Assembly (NCBI GenBank): GCA_947495575.1
Contig: CANLZL010000001.1
Span: 620,001-684,000, forward strand
DNA length: 64,000 nt
Direction: 5' to 3'
From: an uncultured Nioella sp.
GTDB lineage: Bacteria > Pseudomonadota > Alphaproteobacteria > Rhodobacterales > Rhodobacteraceae
In this document: in pieces, positions 34,912 through 43,688 of the stretch
Layout of the letters: every line of letters begins with the position of its first letter
Numbering within the stretch: the stretch's first letter is position 1
Notes under the pieces: generated by a model
Told to the model about the DNA's origin: nothing
Seen by the model: only the letters and a program-made list of their open reading frames with translations
Database searches by the model: none
Position numbers and translations under genes: made by a program

Positions 34912-36051
34912 ATGGCTGGAAATTCTGGCGGACCATGGGGCGGCGGTGGCGGCTCTGGTGGCGGCAACCGGGGAGATGATGATCGCAATGGGGGCGGACG
35001 CCGCCCCGGCGATGGTCAACAAATTCCCGAAATCGAAGATATCGTGAAAAAAGGCCAGGAGCAGCTGCGCGTCCTTATGGGCGGGCGCGGCGGCGGCCAG
35101 AACAACGGTAGCGGCGGTGGCGGTCAGCCTCCGCAACTGGGCCGTGGCAGCATTGTCATCGGCTTGGTCGCGGCACTGGCGCTTTGGGCCTATGCCTCGG
35201 TCTACACAGTGCGACCTGAACAGCTGTCGGTTGAATTGTTTCTGGGGGAGTTTTCCTCTATCGGAAACCCTGGTCTGAACTTTGCGCCCTGGCCTTTGGT
35301 CACGGCAGAGGTGATCGAGGTCACGACCAACCGAACGGAATCAATTGGTACTGCCCGGTCCGGTTCATCTGACACCGGCCTGATGCTGACGACAGATGAA
35401 AATATCGTCGACATTGATTTCGAAGTTGTTTGGAACATCTCGAACCCCGAACTTTATCTCTTCAACCTTGCAGAGCCGGAAGCAACTGTGCGCGCCGTGT
35501 CTGAATCGGCCATGCGCGAAGTTATCGCGGCCTCACAGCTTGCGCCGATCCTGAACCGGGACCGGGCACTGATCGCAACTACGGTTGAGGATCTGATCCA
35601 GGCCACGCTCGACAGCTACGAATCGGGGATCAACGTTGTGCGCCTCAACCTTGACCGGGCCGACCCGCCCACCGAGGTTATTGACGCCTTCCGCGATGTT
35701 CAGGCAGCAGAACAGGAACGCGACCGTCTGGAACGTCAGGCGGATGCTTATGCCAACCAGGTGCTTGCGGGCGCCCGTGGTGAGGCTGCACAGCTCTTGG
35801 AAGAGGCTGAAGGCTACCGCGCTCAGGTTGTAAACGAGGCCGAAGGTGAAGCCAGCCGCTTCCTCGCCGTCCTTGAGCAATATGAACTGGCCCCGGAGGT
35901 CACGCGCCGCCGTCTTTACCTTGAGACGATGGAACGTGTTCTGGGCGGAATGGATACCGTAATTCTTGATACGGATTCATCCGGAAACGGGGTAGGGGGC
36001 GTCGTGCCTTACCTGCCGCTTAACGAACTTCGCTCGCAGGGGAACAACTGA
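34912..36051 (+). CDS. hflK: FtsH protease modulator HflK
   Basis: A 379-residue SPFH (band 7) protein that assembles with HflC around the FtsH membrane protease. The first ~80 residues are Gly- and Asn-rich. One membrane segment follows at about 84-102 (IVIGLVAALALWAYASVYTV), then the band 7 domain (VRPEQLSVELFLG, NIVDIDFEVVWNI) and a helical Ala/Glu-rich coiled coil (about 260-330). The stop shares one base with the hflC start (TGATG). The bulk of the protein lies in the periplasm. Confidence 0.95.
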   Translation: MAGNSGGPWGGGGGSGGGNRGDDDRNGGGRRPGDGQQIPEIEDIVKKGQEQLRVLMGGRGGGQNNGSGGGGQPPQLGRGSIVIGLVAALALWAYASVYTVRPEQLSVELFLGEFSSIGNPGLNFAPWPLVTAEVIEVTTNRTESIGTARSGSSDTGLMLTTDENIVDIDFEVVWNISNPELYLFNLAEPEATVRAVSESAMREVIAASQLAPILNRDRALIATTVEDLIQATLDSYESGINVVRLNLDRADPPTEVIDAFRDVQAAEQERDRLERQADAYANQVLAGARGEAAQLLEEAEGYRAQVVNEAEGEASRFLAVLEQYELAPEVTRRRLYLETMERVLGGMDTVILDTDSSGNGVGGVVPYLPLNELRSQGNN

Positions 36052-36950
36052 TGCGTAAAATCACGATCCTCATCCCCGCCGTCGTTATCGCCATTGCGTT
36101 GCTGCTCAGCTCGGTCTTTGTGGTCGATGAACGTCAACGTGCATTGGTGCTTCAATTTGGTCAAATCCGTCAGGTCATCGAAGAACCGGGCCTGGCCTTC
36201 AAGATCCCGTTCATTCAGGAAGTGGTCTATTATGACGACCGTATCCTGTCGTTGGACACAGCGCCCATCGAAGTCACGCCGTCGGATGACCGTCGTTTGG
36301 TTGTCGACGCCTTTGCCCGCTATCGCATCGTCGATGCCGAGCAGTTCCGTCTTGCCGTTGGTGTCGGTGGTCTGCGCGAAGCAGAGCGTCTGCTGGAAGA
36401 CATTCTGAACCCGCAGATTCGTGTGGTTCTGGGTTCTGACGGTGTCACCTCGAACACGATCTTGTCCTCTGAACGTGCCGAATTGATGGAGCGTATCACT
36501 GAACAGGCCCGCCTGCGGGCCCTGCCACTTGGTCTGGATGTTCTGGACGTGCGTCTGAAGCAGACCGCCCTTCCGGGGCAAAACCTGCGCGCCACCTTTG
36601 AACGGATGGAAGCAGAACGTCAACGGGAAGCCACAGACGAACGTGCCCGTGGTGAAGAAGCCGCGCAGCGGGTTCGCGCCCAAGCCGACCGGACCGTGGT
36701 CGAACTGGTCTCGGAAGCGGCCCGCGAAGCTGAAATCATCCGCGGTGAAGCAGATGGTGAGCGGAACCGAATCTTTGCGGAAGCCTTTGGTGCCAACCCT
36801 GATTTCTTCGAGTTCTATCGCTCGATGACAGCCTATGAGCGGGCCTTGCAGGGTCGCAACTCGTCAATGGTTATGACGCCTGATAGCGAGTTCTTTGAGT
36901 TCTTCGCCAATCCGGCCGGCGGATCATCTGCGGCCCCGGCTGGAGAATAA
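36051..36950 (+). CDS. hflC: FtsH protease modulator HflC
   Basis: A 299-residue SPFH partner of HflK. One N-terminal membrane segment (about residues 5-23, ILIPAVVIAIALLLSSVFVV) is followed by the band 7 domain (DERQRALVLQFGQIRQVIEE, VVDAFARYRIVD) and an Arg/Glu/Ala-rich coiled coil (about 185-245). Near its end NPDFFEFYRSMTAYERAL is typical of the family. It is translationally coupled to hflK, and the DUF2065 gene begins two bases after its stop. Confidence 0.95.
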   Translation: MRKITILIPAVVIAIALLLSSVFVVDERQRALVLQFGQIRQVIEEPGLAFKIPFIQEVVYYDDRILSLDTAPIEVTPSDDRRLVVDAFARYRIVDAEQFRLAVGVGGLREAERLLEDILNPQIRVVLGSDGVTSNTILSSERAELMERITEQARLRALPLGLDVLDVRLKQTALPGQNLRATFERMEAERQREATDERARGEEAAQRVRAQADRTVVELVSEAAREAEIIRGEADGERNRIFAEAFGANPDFFEFYRSMTAYERALQGRNSSMVMTPDSEFFEFFANPAGGSSAAPAGE

Positions 36951-36952
36951 AC

Positions 36953-37150
36953 ATGCTCCAGACGATCCTTTACGGGCTCGGGCTGGTTCTGATAATCGAG
37001 GGGCTGGCCTATGCGCTGGCCCCTTCTTTTTTGAAGAACTTGATGGCCCGCATGATGGCCGAACCAGTAGAGACAATGCGGATCGCAGGCTTTGCGGCTC
37101 TGGTCCTTGGCACCGGATTGGTGGTTCTCAGCCAGGTGTTTCCGACCTGA
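36953..37150 (+). CDS. DUF2065 family membrane protein
   Basis: A 65-residue protein with two membrane helices (about residues 5-22 and 42-60). The pattern YGLGLVLIIEGLAYALAPSF and AGFAALVLGTGLVV is that of the DUF2065/YjeT family. GGAGAATAA precedes the start. It follows hflC by two bases, and degP lies further on, so it belongs to the envelope quality-control neighbourhood. Its function is not known. Confidence 0.9.
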   Translation: MLQTILYGLGLVLIIEGLAYALAPSFLKNLMARMMAEPVETMRIAGFAALVLGTGLVVLSQVFPT

Positions 37151-37224
37151 CAGGTGCAAAGCATAGGGATTTCGAATTGCCTTCGGCACTCCAATCCGCC
37201 GCATTCGGTGGCAAAGAACGATTT

Positions 37225-37791
37225 TTACAACGTTCGCCGCATGACCGGTCGGTTTTCAGAGCGCCGGGCAATCTCGCTAAATCCGGCCCGATGGAAGGCA
37301 GGTGCCAACCCGACCCAGGCATAGAGTGGCGTGTAGTTTGGGTTTTCTGTTTCAAGCGGATAGCCCTCTAATGCGCGCGCCCCATGAGATCGGGCAAAAT
37401 CTGCTGCGGCCTCAAGCATGGCAACACTGAGGCCCTGCCGACGGTAGGCTTTGTCGATCAGAAAACAGGACACAATCCAGACCGGAACTTCGTCGACTGG
37501 CGCCATCACACGCGAGCGAGCAAGCCGCGGAAACACTGTCCTCGGGGCGACAGAGATCCACCCGACCGGGCGCTCTTTGTTCCAAGCCACCAATCCCGGT
37601 GCGATGCCGCCGTCGAAAACGGCCCTCATCGCGGCTTTGTTACCAGCACCTTTCTGCGCCGCCATTTCAGCTGCTGATTGGCGCCACAACATGCACCAAC
37701 AGCCGCCGCAACCGCCGTTCTCGCCCATTACTTCGGCAAATCCGTCCCAATTTGCGGGGCGGATGGCGATTGCCTGCATAGTCTTGTCCAT
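37225..37791 (-). CDS. GNAT family N-acetyltransferase
   Basis: A 188-residue acetyltransferase-fold protein. VWIVSCFLIDKAYRRQGLSVAMLEAAADF contains the acetyl-CoA binding motif A (R-R-Q-G-L). The N-terminal part has a Cys-rich loop (GGCGGCWCMLWRQSAAEM) that recurs in a family of small acetyltransferases. ATG 37791 follows GGAGGA by four bases and is preferred over the frame start at 37818. The substrate is unknown. It is divergent from degP. Confidence 0.85.
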   Translation of the reverse strand: MDKTMQAIAIRPANWDGFAEVMGENGGCGGCWCMLWRQSAAEMAAQKGAGNKAAMRAVFDGGIAPGLVAWNKERPVGWISVAPRTVFPRLARSRVMAPVDEVPVWIVSCFLIDKAYRRQGLSVAMLEAAADFARSHGARALEGYPLETENPNYTPLYAWVGLAPAFHRAGFSEIARRSENRPVMRRTL

Positions 37792-37899
37792 GGTTCCTCC
37801 GGTTTGCGCCTTTGCCAATGGACCGCTATTTTGCCATCACGATAGGGTTTTCGTGCAAGTTCACGCCCATGTGACAGGAATATTTCACAGATTGGTTGA

Positions 37900-37926
37900 T
37901 TGACACTGCCTTCGGGCAAATATCTC
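37900..37926 (+). promoter_or_regulatory. possible degP promoter
   Basis: TTGACA (37900-37905) is followed at a short 15-base spacing by TATCTC (37921-37926). Alternative -10 candidates exist nearby, so only the region is suggested. No clear heat-shock sigma motif was found. Confidence 0.3.
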
Positions 37927-37985
37927 ATGGGCACCATATAAAGGGCAGGGACGGCCCAAGATTGGTTCCATAGGAGGATAACCGA

Positions 37986-39482
37986 GTGACCATTCAAACC
38001 ACTGAGATACGAGCAATTGCGCAGGCCCGCCCGCGTGAGCGGTCGGCGCTCAATCCCTTATCAACCCTTTTCATTGGCGTTGCGCTGGCCCTGATGGCAG
38101 TTATTGCCACCGTGCAAACTGCGCGCGCGCAGGTGGCCGGGCCACCCAGCTTTGCTGATCTGGTCGATGAAGTTGGCGATGCAGTCGTCAATATCACCAC
38201 CACAAGCCTTGTGGCGACATCAACCGGTCCTAATCCGCAGGTTCCCCCAGGCTCGCCCTTGGAGGACTTCTTTAACGATTTCCTTGATCGCCAGCCCGAC
38301 CAAGGTCCGCCCCGTCGCCCCAATGCACTTGGCTCGGGCTTTGTGATTTCAGAAGACGGATATGTCGTCACCAATAACCACGTCATCGAAAGCGCCGATG
38401 AGATCATGGTCGAGTTCCGCAATGGTCTGGAACTGCCTGCCGAGGTAATCGGCACCGATCCCAACACGGATATCGCGCTGCTGCGCGTCGAACCCGAAGA
38501 GGCACTTGATTACGTGCCATTTGGCGACAGCGACACGGCTCGCGTTGGCGATTGGGTTATGGCAATGGGTAACCCGCTTGGGCAGGGTTTCTCGGTGTCG
38601 GTCGGTATCGTTTCGGCACGCGAACGCGAGCTTTCGGGTACTTACGATGATTTCATCCAAACCGATGCCGCCATCAACCGGGGTAACTCGGGTGGTCCCC
38701 TCTTTAACATGGCGGGCGAAGTTGTCGGGGTGAATACCGCGATCCTAAGCCCTAATGGCGGATCGATCGGTATTGGCTTCTCCATGTCTTCGAACGTGGT
38801 AACGCGCGTGGTCGATCAACTGCAGGAGTTCGGTGAAACCCGCCGTGGCTGGCTGGGTGTTCGCATTCAGGATGTAAACGAAGACATCGCAGAAGGTCTT
38901 GGCCTTGATGTTGCATCGGGTGCATTGGTCACCGATGTCCCTGACGGACCGGCGTTGGAAGCCGGAATCGAAGTGGGCGACGTAATCACCTCGTTCGATG
39001 GCCGCGAAGTGGAAGATACGCGTGAACTGGTTCGCATCGTGGGCGAATCCCCCGTGGGTGAAACCGTTCGGGTCGTTGTTTTCCGCGAAGGCGAGACTCA
39101 AACGCTTTTGGTTACCTTGGGGCGCCGTGAAACCGCACAGGGTGAGGCGTTCCCGGATACCGTACCCGGGGCAGACCTTGAACCCTCAGAATTCTATGGC
39201 CTGTCGCTGATGCCTTTGACAGATGATATGCGCGATCAGCTTGGCGCAGAAGATGTCGAAGGCGGTTTGGTTATTGAAGCGGTCGACCCCAATTCAGAAG
39301 CCGCAGATCGCGGACTGATGCCCGGCGATGTGATCGTCGAGGTTAGCCAGCTACCGGTCGAAGGCCTGTCCGATTTCTCGGACCGAGTGGATGAGGCGCT
39401 CGAAGCCGGACAGAAAAGTGTTCTGATGCTGATCCGTCGTGACGGTGCGCCAAGGTTTGTGGCTCTGCCGATCGACGACTAA
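37986..39482 (+). CDS. degP: DegP/HtrA-type periplasmic serine protease
   Basis: A 498-residue Do-type protease for misfolded envelope proteins. A signal segment lies at about residues 28-48 (LFIGVALALMAVIATVQTARA). The trypsin-like domain has the His in VTNNHVIESADEI, the Asp in DPNTDIALLRVE and the Ser in INRGNSGGPLF. Two PDZ domains follow (about 270-360, with RRGWLGVRIQDVNEDIAEGL, and 400-490). The GTG at 37986 has a strong TAGGAGGAT. It follows hflK-hflC, but the divergent acetyltransferase separates them. A bidirectional terminator follows. Confidence 0.93.
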   Translation: MTIQTTEIRAIAQARPRERSALNPLSTLFIGVALALMAVIATVQTARAQVAGPPSFADLVDEVGDAVVNITTTSLVATSTGPNPQVPPGSPLEDFFNDFLDRQPDQGPPRRPNALGSGFVISEDGYVVTNNHVIESADEIMVEFRNGLELPAEVIGTDPNTDIALLRVEPEEALDYVPFGDSDTARVGDWVMAMGNPLGQGFSVSVGIVSARERELSGTYDDFIQTDAAINRGNSGGPLFNMAGEVVGVNTAILSPNGGSIGIGFSMSSNVVTRVVDQLQEFGETRRGWLGVRIQDVNEDIAEGLGLDVASGALVTDVPDGPALEAGIEVGDVITSFDGREVEDTRELVRIVGESPVGETVRVVVFREGETQTLLVTLGRRETAQGEAFPDTVPGADLEPSEFYGLSLMPLTDDMRDQLGAEDVEGGLVIEAVDPNSEAADRGLMPGDVIVEVSQLPVEGLSDFSDRVDEALEAGQKSVLMLIRRDGAPRFVALPIDD

Positions 39483-39501
39483 TATCGGACCCATGAAAAG
39501 G

Positions 39502-39544
39502 CCGCCCGGTCCCGTCTGTTGCGGGGCCGGGCGGTTTCATTTTA
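39502..39544. terminator. bidirectional terminator between degP and the SDR gene
   Basis: CCGCCCGG and CCC pair with GGG and CCGGGCGG (39502-39534) and are followed by TTTCATTTT on the plus strand. On the minus strand the stem is followed by CCTTTTC. The genes are convergent. Confidence 0.85.
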
Positions 39545-40327
39545 CCCGCGCGTCGGGGTGGCGGCAGAGCCTGCCAGAAGACCACCGTCAATGTTCAGCT
39601 CGGTTCCCGTCATATAAGCCGCCTCATCGGAGGCCAACATGGCAACCACTGCGGCCACTTCTTCCACCGTGCCAAAACGCTGCATTGGCGTATCGGCGGT
39701 GAACGCTGCCATGCGTGCGGCCCGGTCTGGCCCGTCGCCCAACATCGGCTCCCACATGGGTGTCAGGATCGCACCGGGGTGAACGGAGTTGCAGCGGATG
39801 CTCAGACCTTGCTCGGCGCAATACAGCGCCACCGTCTTGGTGTGATTGCGAATAGCAGCCTTGGAGGATGCATAGGCCGCCGCTGCAGGAATGCCCACAA
39901 GGCCGGATCGGGAGGAGATATTGATAATACTGCCCGCGCCTTTGGCTCGCATCGCGCCAATGGCATAGCGACAGCCCAGAAACGTGCCATCAAGATTGAC
40001 CCGATGAACCGCGCGCCAATCTTGCAAACTGGCTTTTTCGGGGTCATGGGCAATCGCGCCCTCCTCGAAGCCAGTGATGCCTGCATTATTGACCAGGACA
40101 TCAATCGTGCGGTGGCGTTTGGCGAACTCGGTCCAATCGGCCTCTATCTCAATATCCAGCCTTGCCCAATCGCAACCAAGGTCGCGGGCCAGCGCCTCAA
40201 CCCCCGGTCCGTTCTTGTCTGTGGCGACAACATGTGCCCCGTCATCGGCAAGGCGGCGGGCAATTGCGGCGCCAATACCGCGGGCAGCGCCTGTTACAAC
40301 GCAGGTCTTTCCTGTTAAATCAGTCAT
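39542..40327 (-). CDS. SDR family oxidoreductase
   Basis: A 261-residue classical short-chain dehydrogenase. [15 protein letters not shown] is the cofactor fold, [12 protein letters not shown] has the Asp that favours NAD over NADP, LVNNAGI is the NNAG motif, and S-x12-YASSK gives the catalytic Ser-Tyr-Lys ([20 protein letters not shown]). The C-terminus [13 protein letters not shown] is standard. ATG 40327 follows GAGGATT and is preferred to 40345. The substrate is unknown; it resembles the cyclohexanol/3-ketoacyl dehydrogenase branch. Confidence 0.9.
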   Translation of the reverse strand: MTDLTGKTCVVTGAARGIGAAIARRLADDGAHVVATDKNGPGVEALARDLGCDWARLDIEIEADWTEFAKRHRTIDVLVNNAGITGFEEGAIAHDPEKASLQDWRAVHRVNLDGTFLGCRYAIGAMRAKGAGSIINISSRSGLVGIPAAAAYASSKAAIRNHTKTVALYCAEQGLSIRCNSVHPGAILTPMWEPMLGDGPDRAARMAAFTADTPMQRFGTVEEVAAVVAMLASDEAAYMTGTELNIDGGLLAGSAATPTRG

Positions 40328-40478
40328 GGAATCCTCGAATGGCAAGGGATCAGGCCAGCCTGTGCTGGCAAAACGCTCTGGTGTTGGTGCGGCCTTAGCC
40401 GTTGCGCTTGATCACGGGTCTTGCTCCTTCATCCGAGACGTCAAGGATACGTCCGCACAATCCGCAAAACAAGGGGCG

Positions 40479-41027
40479 CTATCCGTCCTGTCCCCGCGAT
40501 GCCGCCTCAGGATCCCACACGGCCAGCCCCAATTGCCGGGCGGCCGCTAACGACAAGGCCCCGCTGTTCAGGCCTTGGGGCAGTTGCAGTTCACGTATGG
40601 CGCGCCTTGTGCGCATGTCCATCTGGCCAGTGACCGGTCCGGTATAGTGGCCGCGCGCGGTCAGGGCGCGTTGCAACGAGGCGATGAAATCGGGGTCATC
40701 CTCGGCGCTACAGGGTGTTTCGAACCAGATCTCGCGGCGTTCGCGGACGATGGCCTGTCGCGTGTCTGTACGGAAAATTGCGGGCGCCCGCACGGTCCCG
40801 TCCGAGGCGATCTCGGGCGGCTGTACAAGCACTTGTTCCGTGACTGTTTCGATGATGGCCGGTGTCACATCCTGCGCGTAGCAGGCATCGGCGCGGGCAT
40901 CTTCCGGCCCGGCCCCTCGGGTTACGATGGTGCCATCGCGATCGACAAGCTCGCTGATCCCGCCGCCCGTCATGGCGCAGCCGGCAAGGCCCAAAAGGCT
41001 TGCTGCAAGGATCATCGTCGCTTTCAT
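40479..41027 (-). CDS. lipoprotein with peptidoglycan-binding domain
   Basis: A 182-residue lipoprotein. The signal peptide ends in the lipobox LAGC, so Cys17 would be lipidated. The middle has no recognised fold and includes two cysteines (Cys49, and Cys in WFETPCSAEDD). The C-terminal ~60 residues (PDFIASLQRALTARGHYTGP, then MDMRTRRAIRELQLPQGLNSG) form a peptidoglycan-binding type 1 domain. It would tether the outer membrane or periplasm to the wall. The 40328-40478 stretch between it and the SDR gene holds no feature I can support. Confidence 0.82.
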   Translation of the reverse strand: MKATMILAASLLGLAGCAMTGGGISELVDRDGTIVTRGAGPEDARADACYAQDVTPAIIETVTEQVLVQPPEIASDGTVRAPAIFRTDTRQAIVRERREIWFETPCSAEDDPDFIASLQRALTARGHYTGPVTGQMDMRTRRAIRELQLPQGLNSGALSLAAARQLGLAVWDPEAASRGQDG

Positions 41028-41050
41028 ATCGCGCCTGCTTTTGCTCTTCC

Positions 41051-41072
41051 GCCCGGTTTTCCGGGCTCTTTT
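41051..41072 (+). other. small stem-loop upstream of the lipoprotein gene
   Basis: GCCCGG (41051-41056), four T and CCGGGC (41061-41066) form a perfect hairpin with TCTTTTGC after it on the plus strand. No plus-strand gene ends nearby, and on the minus strand it lies in the leader of the lipoprotein gene, so its role is unclear. Confidence 0.35.
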
Positions 41073-41110
41073 GCGGGAAGCTACAGTGTTTTGGGTTCTG
41101 CGAAAAGCTC

Positions 41111-41518
41111 TCAGCGACGGCCCGGCCGGTTTCCGGCACCCTGTTGCTGATCGGCCCGCTCAAGATCGGGGCGGGCCAGCAAATGATCCAGCATGGCCGA
41201 AATATCCTCGACCTGTTCGGCAATCACATGGGTCACGCCATGATCACGCTGCACCCGGCCTGTAACCCTAAGCAGACGCCCGGCCACCACGGCCCGGCGA
41301 AACTGCTCATAAATCTTGCGCCAGACGATGACGTTGCAAACCCCGGTCTCATCTTCCAGCGTGATAAAGATCACACCCTTGGCCGTGCCGGGGCGCTGGC
41401 GCACCAGAACCAGCCCGGCCACCGTGACGCGGGCGTTCATTGGCGGCAGGTCCAGCATTTTATGAGGCAGTGCCAAAGGCGGGCGCGGCCAATCGGGGGG
41501 GCGAACATTGGGCTCCAT
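41111..41518 (-). pseudogene. stand-alone C-terminal OB fold of DnaE2 (error-prone polymerase), probable remnant
   Basis: A 135-residue reading frame whose core ([20 protein letters not shown], then [16 protein letters not shown], ending near [20 protein letters not shown]) is the C-terminal OB-fold domain of DnaE2/ImuC. The normal protein has about 1000 residues or more, so everything upstream, including the polymerase domain, is missing. The first ~35 residues ([20 protein letters not shown] and on) do not resemble DnaE2. A perfect SOS box sits two bases before the ATG. It may be the residue of a deleted imuA-imuB-dnaE2 cassette, or a small expressed SOS protein. No imuA or imuB is present. 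Confidence 0.75.
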
Positions 41519-41520
41519 GA

Positions 41521-41535
41521 GAACAAATATAGAAC
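41521..41535 (-). promoter_or_regulatory. LexA (SOS) box
   Basis: GAACAAATATAGAAC on the plus strand is an exact GAAC-N7-GAAC, the known alphaproteobacterial LexA site (GTTC-N7-GTTC on the coding strand). It ends two bases from the start codon of the DnaE2 stub and includes a TATATT that could serve as -10. Confidence 0.8.
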
Positions 41536-41617
41536 ATTTTACGATGACGAAAAAGTGCCAAGTTGAGATCGAAAAACTCAAGTCAGAAGGGTGGATTCAA
41601 AACAGCCTGCGGACTAA

Positions 41618-41967
<350 letters not shown>

Positions 41968-41968
<1 letters not shown>

Positions 41969-42765
41969 TGCGCGCCGGGCTGGCCGCAATTGCAATGGCA
42001 TCGCTCCTGCCCGGGGCGGCATTGGCCTGCATCGCGCCTGCCCATCAATTGACCCAAATGCCGGAAACGGCCGTTTTGGATCCCGACACCACCGGGCCCG
42101 TTACCGGGGCGTGGTTCGATTCCCCAACCACGCGCTACGCGCATGGCGTATTGGGCGACCAGATCGAGGCGGGGGCGCTTTACGCTTATTCCGACCGTTC
42201 CCATAACAGCTGCAACATGATCTGGATCACACTGGATCAGGGCCACGTTTTCGAAGATGTGGCACCAAGGCTTGTTGATCTGAATGGCGATGGCGAGAAT
42301 GAAATCATCGTCGTCCGTTCGTCAGCAACGCAAGGCGCGCAATTGGCGGTCTACGGCGATGCACAGGATGGCGAAAGCCTGCGCCTGATCGCTGCCACCC
42401 CCTATATCGGCCGCGCTAACCGTTGGCTCGCCCCGATCGGCGCGTCCGATCTGGATGGCGATGGTGCGATGGAGATCGCCTATATCGACCGCCCGCATCT
42501 GGCCAAGACTCTTCGCGTCTGGCGCTATGAAAGCGAAACTCTGACAGAGGTCGCCGCCGCCGGTGGCCTCACCAATCACCGCATCGGCGAGGATTTCATT
42601 TCATCCGGTATCCGCGACTGTGGTGGTGGGTCTGAGATGATCACGGCTAACGCCAATTGGTCCCGTTTGATTGCGACACGGTTTGATGGTGAAACGATTA
42701 CGGCGCGCGACCTGGGGGCATGGAGCCAGAATAACCTGACCCGCGCGATGGGTTGCAACCTCTGA
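41968..42765 (+). CDS. secreted FG-GAP/VCBS-like protein
   Basis: A 265-residue exported protein. A signal peptide covers about residues 1-18 (MRAGLAAIAMASLLPGAALA). Two DxNGDGE / DxDGDG loops (LVDLNGDGENEIIVVRSSAT and SDLDGDGAMEIAYID) are calcium-binding FG-GAP-type blades of a beta-propeller. Four cysteines are visible (CIAPA, CNMIW, DCGGG, GCNL). It overlaps the ferredoxin stop by one base, yet a functional link is not obvious. It is convergent with the bestrophin gene, only 23 bases apart. Confidence 0.72.
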
Positions 42766-42788
42766 TTCCAGACGTGGCCAAACTTTGG

Positions 42789-43685
42789 TTACGTCAGAAC
42801 ATAGGTTTCGGGTTTGATCGGTTCAGGCGGCTCAACCCCTAGATGCGGCGCAAGCGAAATTTCGCAGGTCCGGCAGATGGCATCCAAAGGTAACCCATTA
42901 TCCTTGGCGGCAAAGGGGTGCGACAGGTCTTCGCTGACCTCCGCAAAGCCAAGGAAGATATAGGCGACAATTCCCGAAAACAGCGGCGTCATCCATCCGG
43001 CCTGTTCCAGCAACCCCAGTGGAAGCAGGATCATGTAGAGGTAGGAGGTTCTGTAAATCAGAAGCGAATACACAAAGGGCAGGGGCGTTGCCGCGATCCG
43101 TTCTGCACCTGCCTGCGCATAAGCGATGGCCGCGAGACGCTCGGACAGCTGTTTGTGACCGAACCCGTCGAGCTGTCCAGATGCACTTGCGCCTTGCAGC
43201 TCTCGTCCGATTGCGGCCAAAGCGGCCGAGGGCGGGTGAGCGGTGGTGACTAACGCGTCGTCATCAATCCAACTTGCCGCAGGACCGTCGCGGCCTAGCC
43301 CCCTGAGATTGCACCGATGCAGATGCATAAACGCAAGGGCCAAGCGCAGAACGCGCCGCCGCTGCGCCTCATCCGACAGGAACATATCGGCCTCGACCCC
43401 AAGGGCACGGATATCGGCCACCAATTGTCCCCATAACTTGCGCCCTTCCCACCAACGATCATAGGCGGCGTTGTTTCGAAAGCCGAGGAAGAGCGAAAGC
43501 GCGATTCCGAAAACTGCAAAGGGCGAAACCGAAAGATGCGGCAATTCGATCAGGGTTTTGTCGACCCAAACCACAAGGGCCGAGATCGCCGCGAAAAGTG
43601 TAATATAGGGCAGAATCGCAGGCAGAACCGATCCCCGCAACGCGAAGAGCAGCTTTAGTCGACCGGGGCGCTGCCGCAGGATCAT
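42789..43685 (-). CDS. bestrophin family (UPF0187) anion channel-like protein
   Basis: A 298-residue membrane protein. The start ILRQRPGRLKLLFALRGSVL and the early block LSVSPFAVFGIALSLFLGFRNNAAYDRWWEGRKLWG are diagnostic of the bestrophin/RFP-TM family. Further helices occur at about 205-245 (LLIYRTSYLYMILLPLGLLE). The end DLSHPFAAKDNGLPLDAICR matches the cytosolic part of the family. Prokaryotic members form pentameric ion channels of uncertain role. It starts three bases after the purD stop on the same strand. Confidence 0.88.
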   Translation of the reverse strand: MILRQRPGRLKLLFALRGSVLPAILPYITLFAAISALVVWVDKTLIELPHLSVSPFAVFGIALSLFLGFRNNAAYDRWWEGRKLWGQLVADIRALGVEADMFLSDEAQRRRVLRLALAFMHLHRCNLRGLGRDGPAASWIDDDALVTTAHPPSAALAAIGRELQGASASGQLDGFGHKQLSERLAAIAYAQAGAERIAATPLPFVYSLLIYRTSYLYMILLPLGLLEQAGWMTPLFSGIVAYIFLGFAEVSEDLSHPFAAKDNGLPLDAICRTCEISLAPHLGVEPPEPIKPETYVLT

Positions 43686-43688
43686 TTC

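Noticed and set aside
41051-41072. Plus-strand hairpin with T-rich tail as a terminator
   Set aside because: No plus-strand gene ends upstream of it; it lies in the leader of a minus-strand gene, so it was kept only as a stem-loop.
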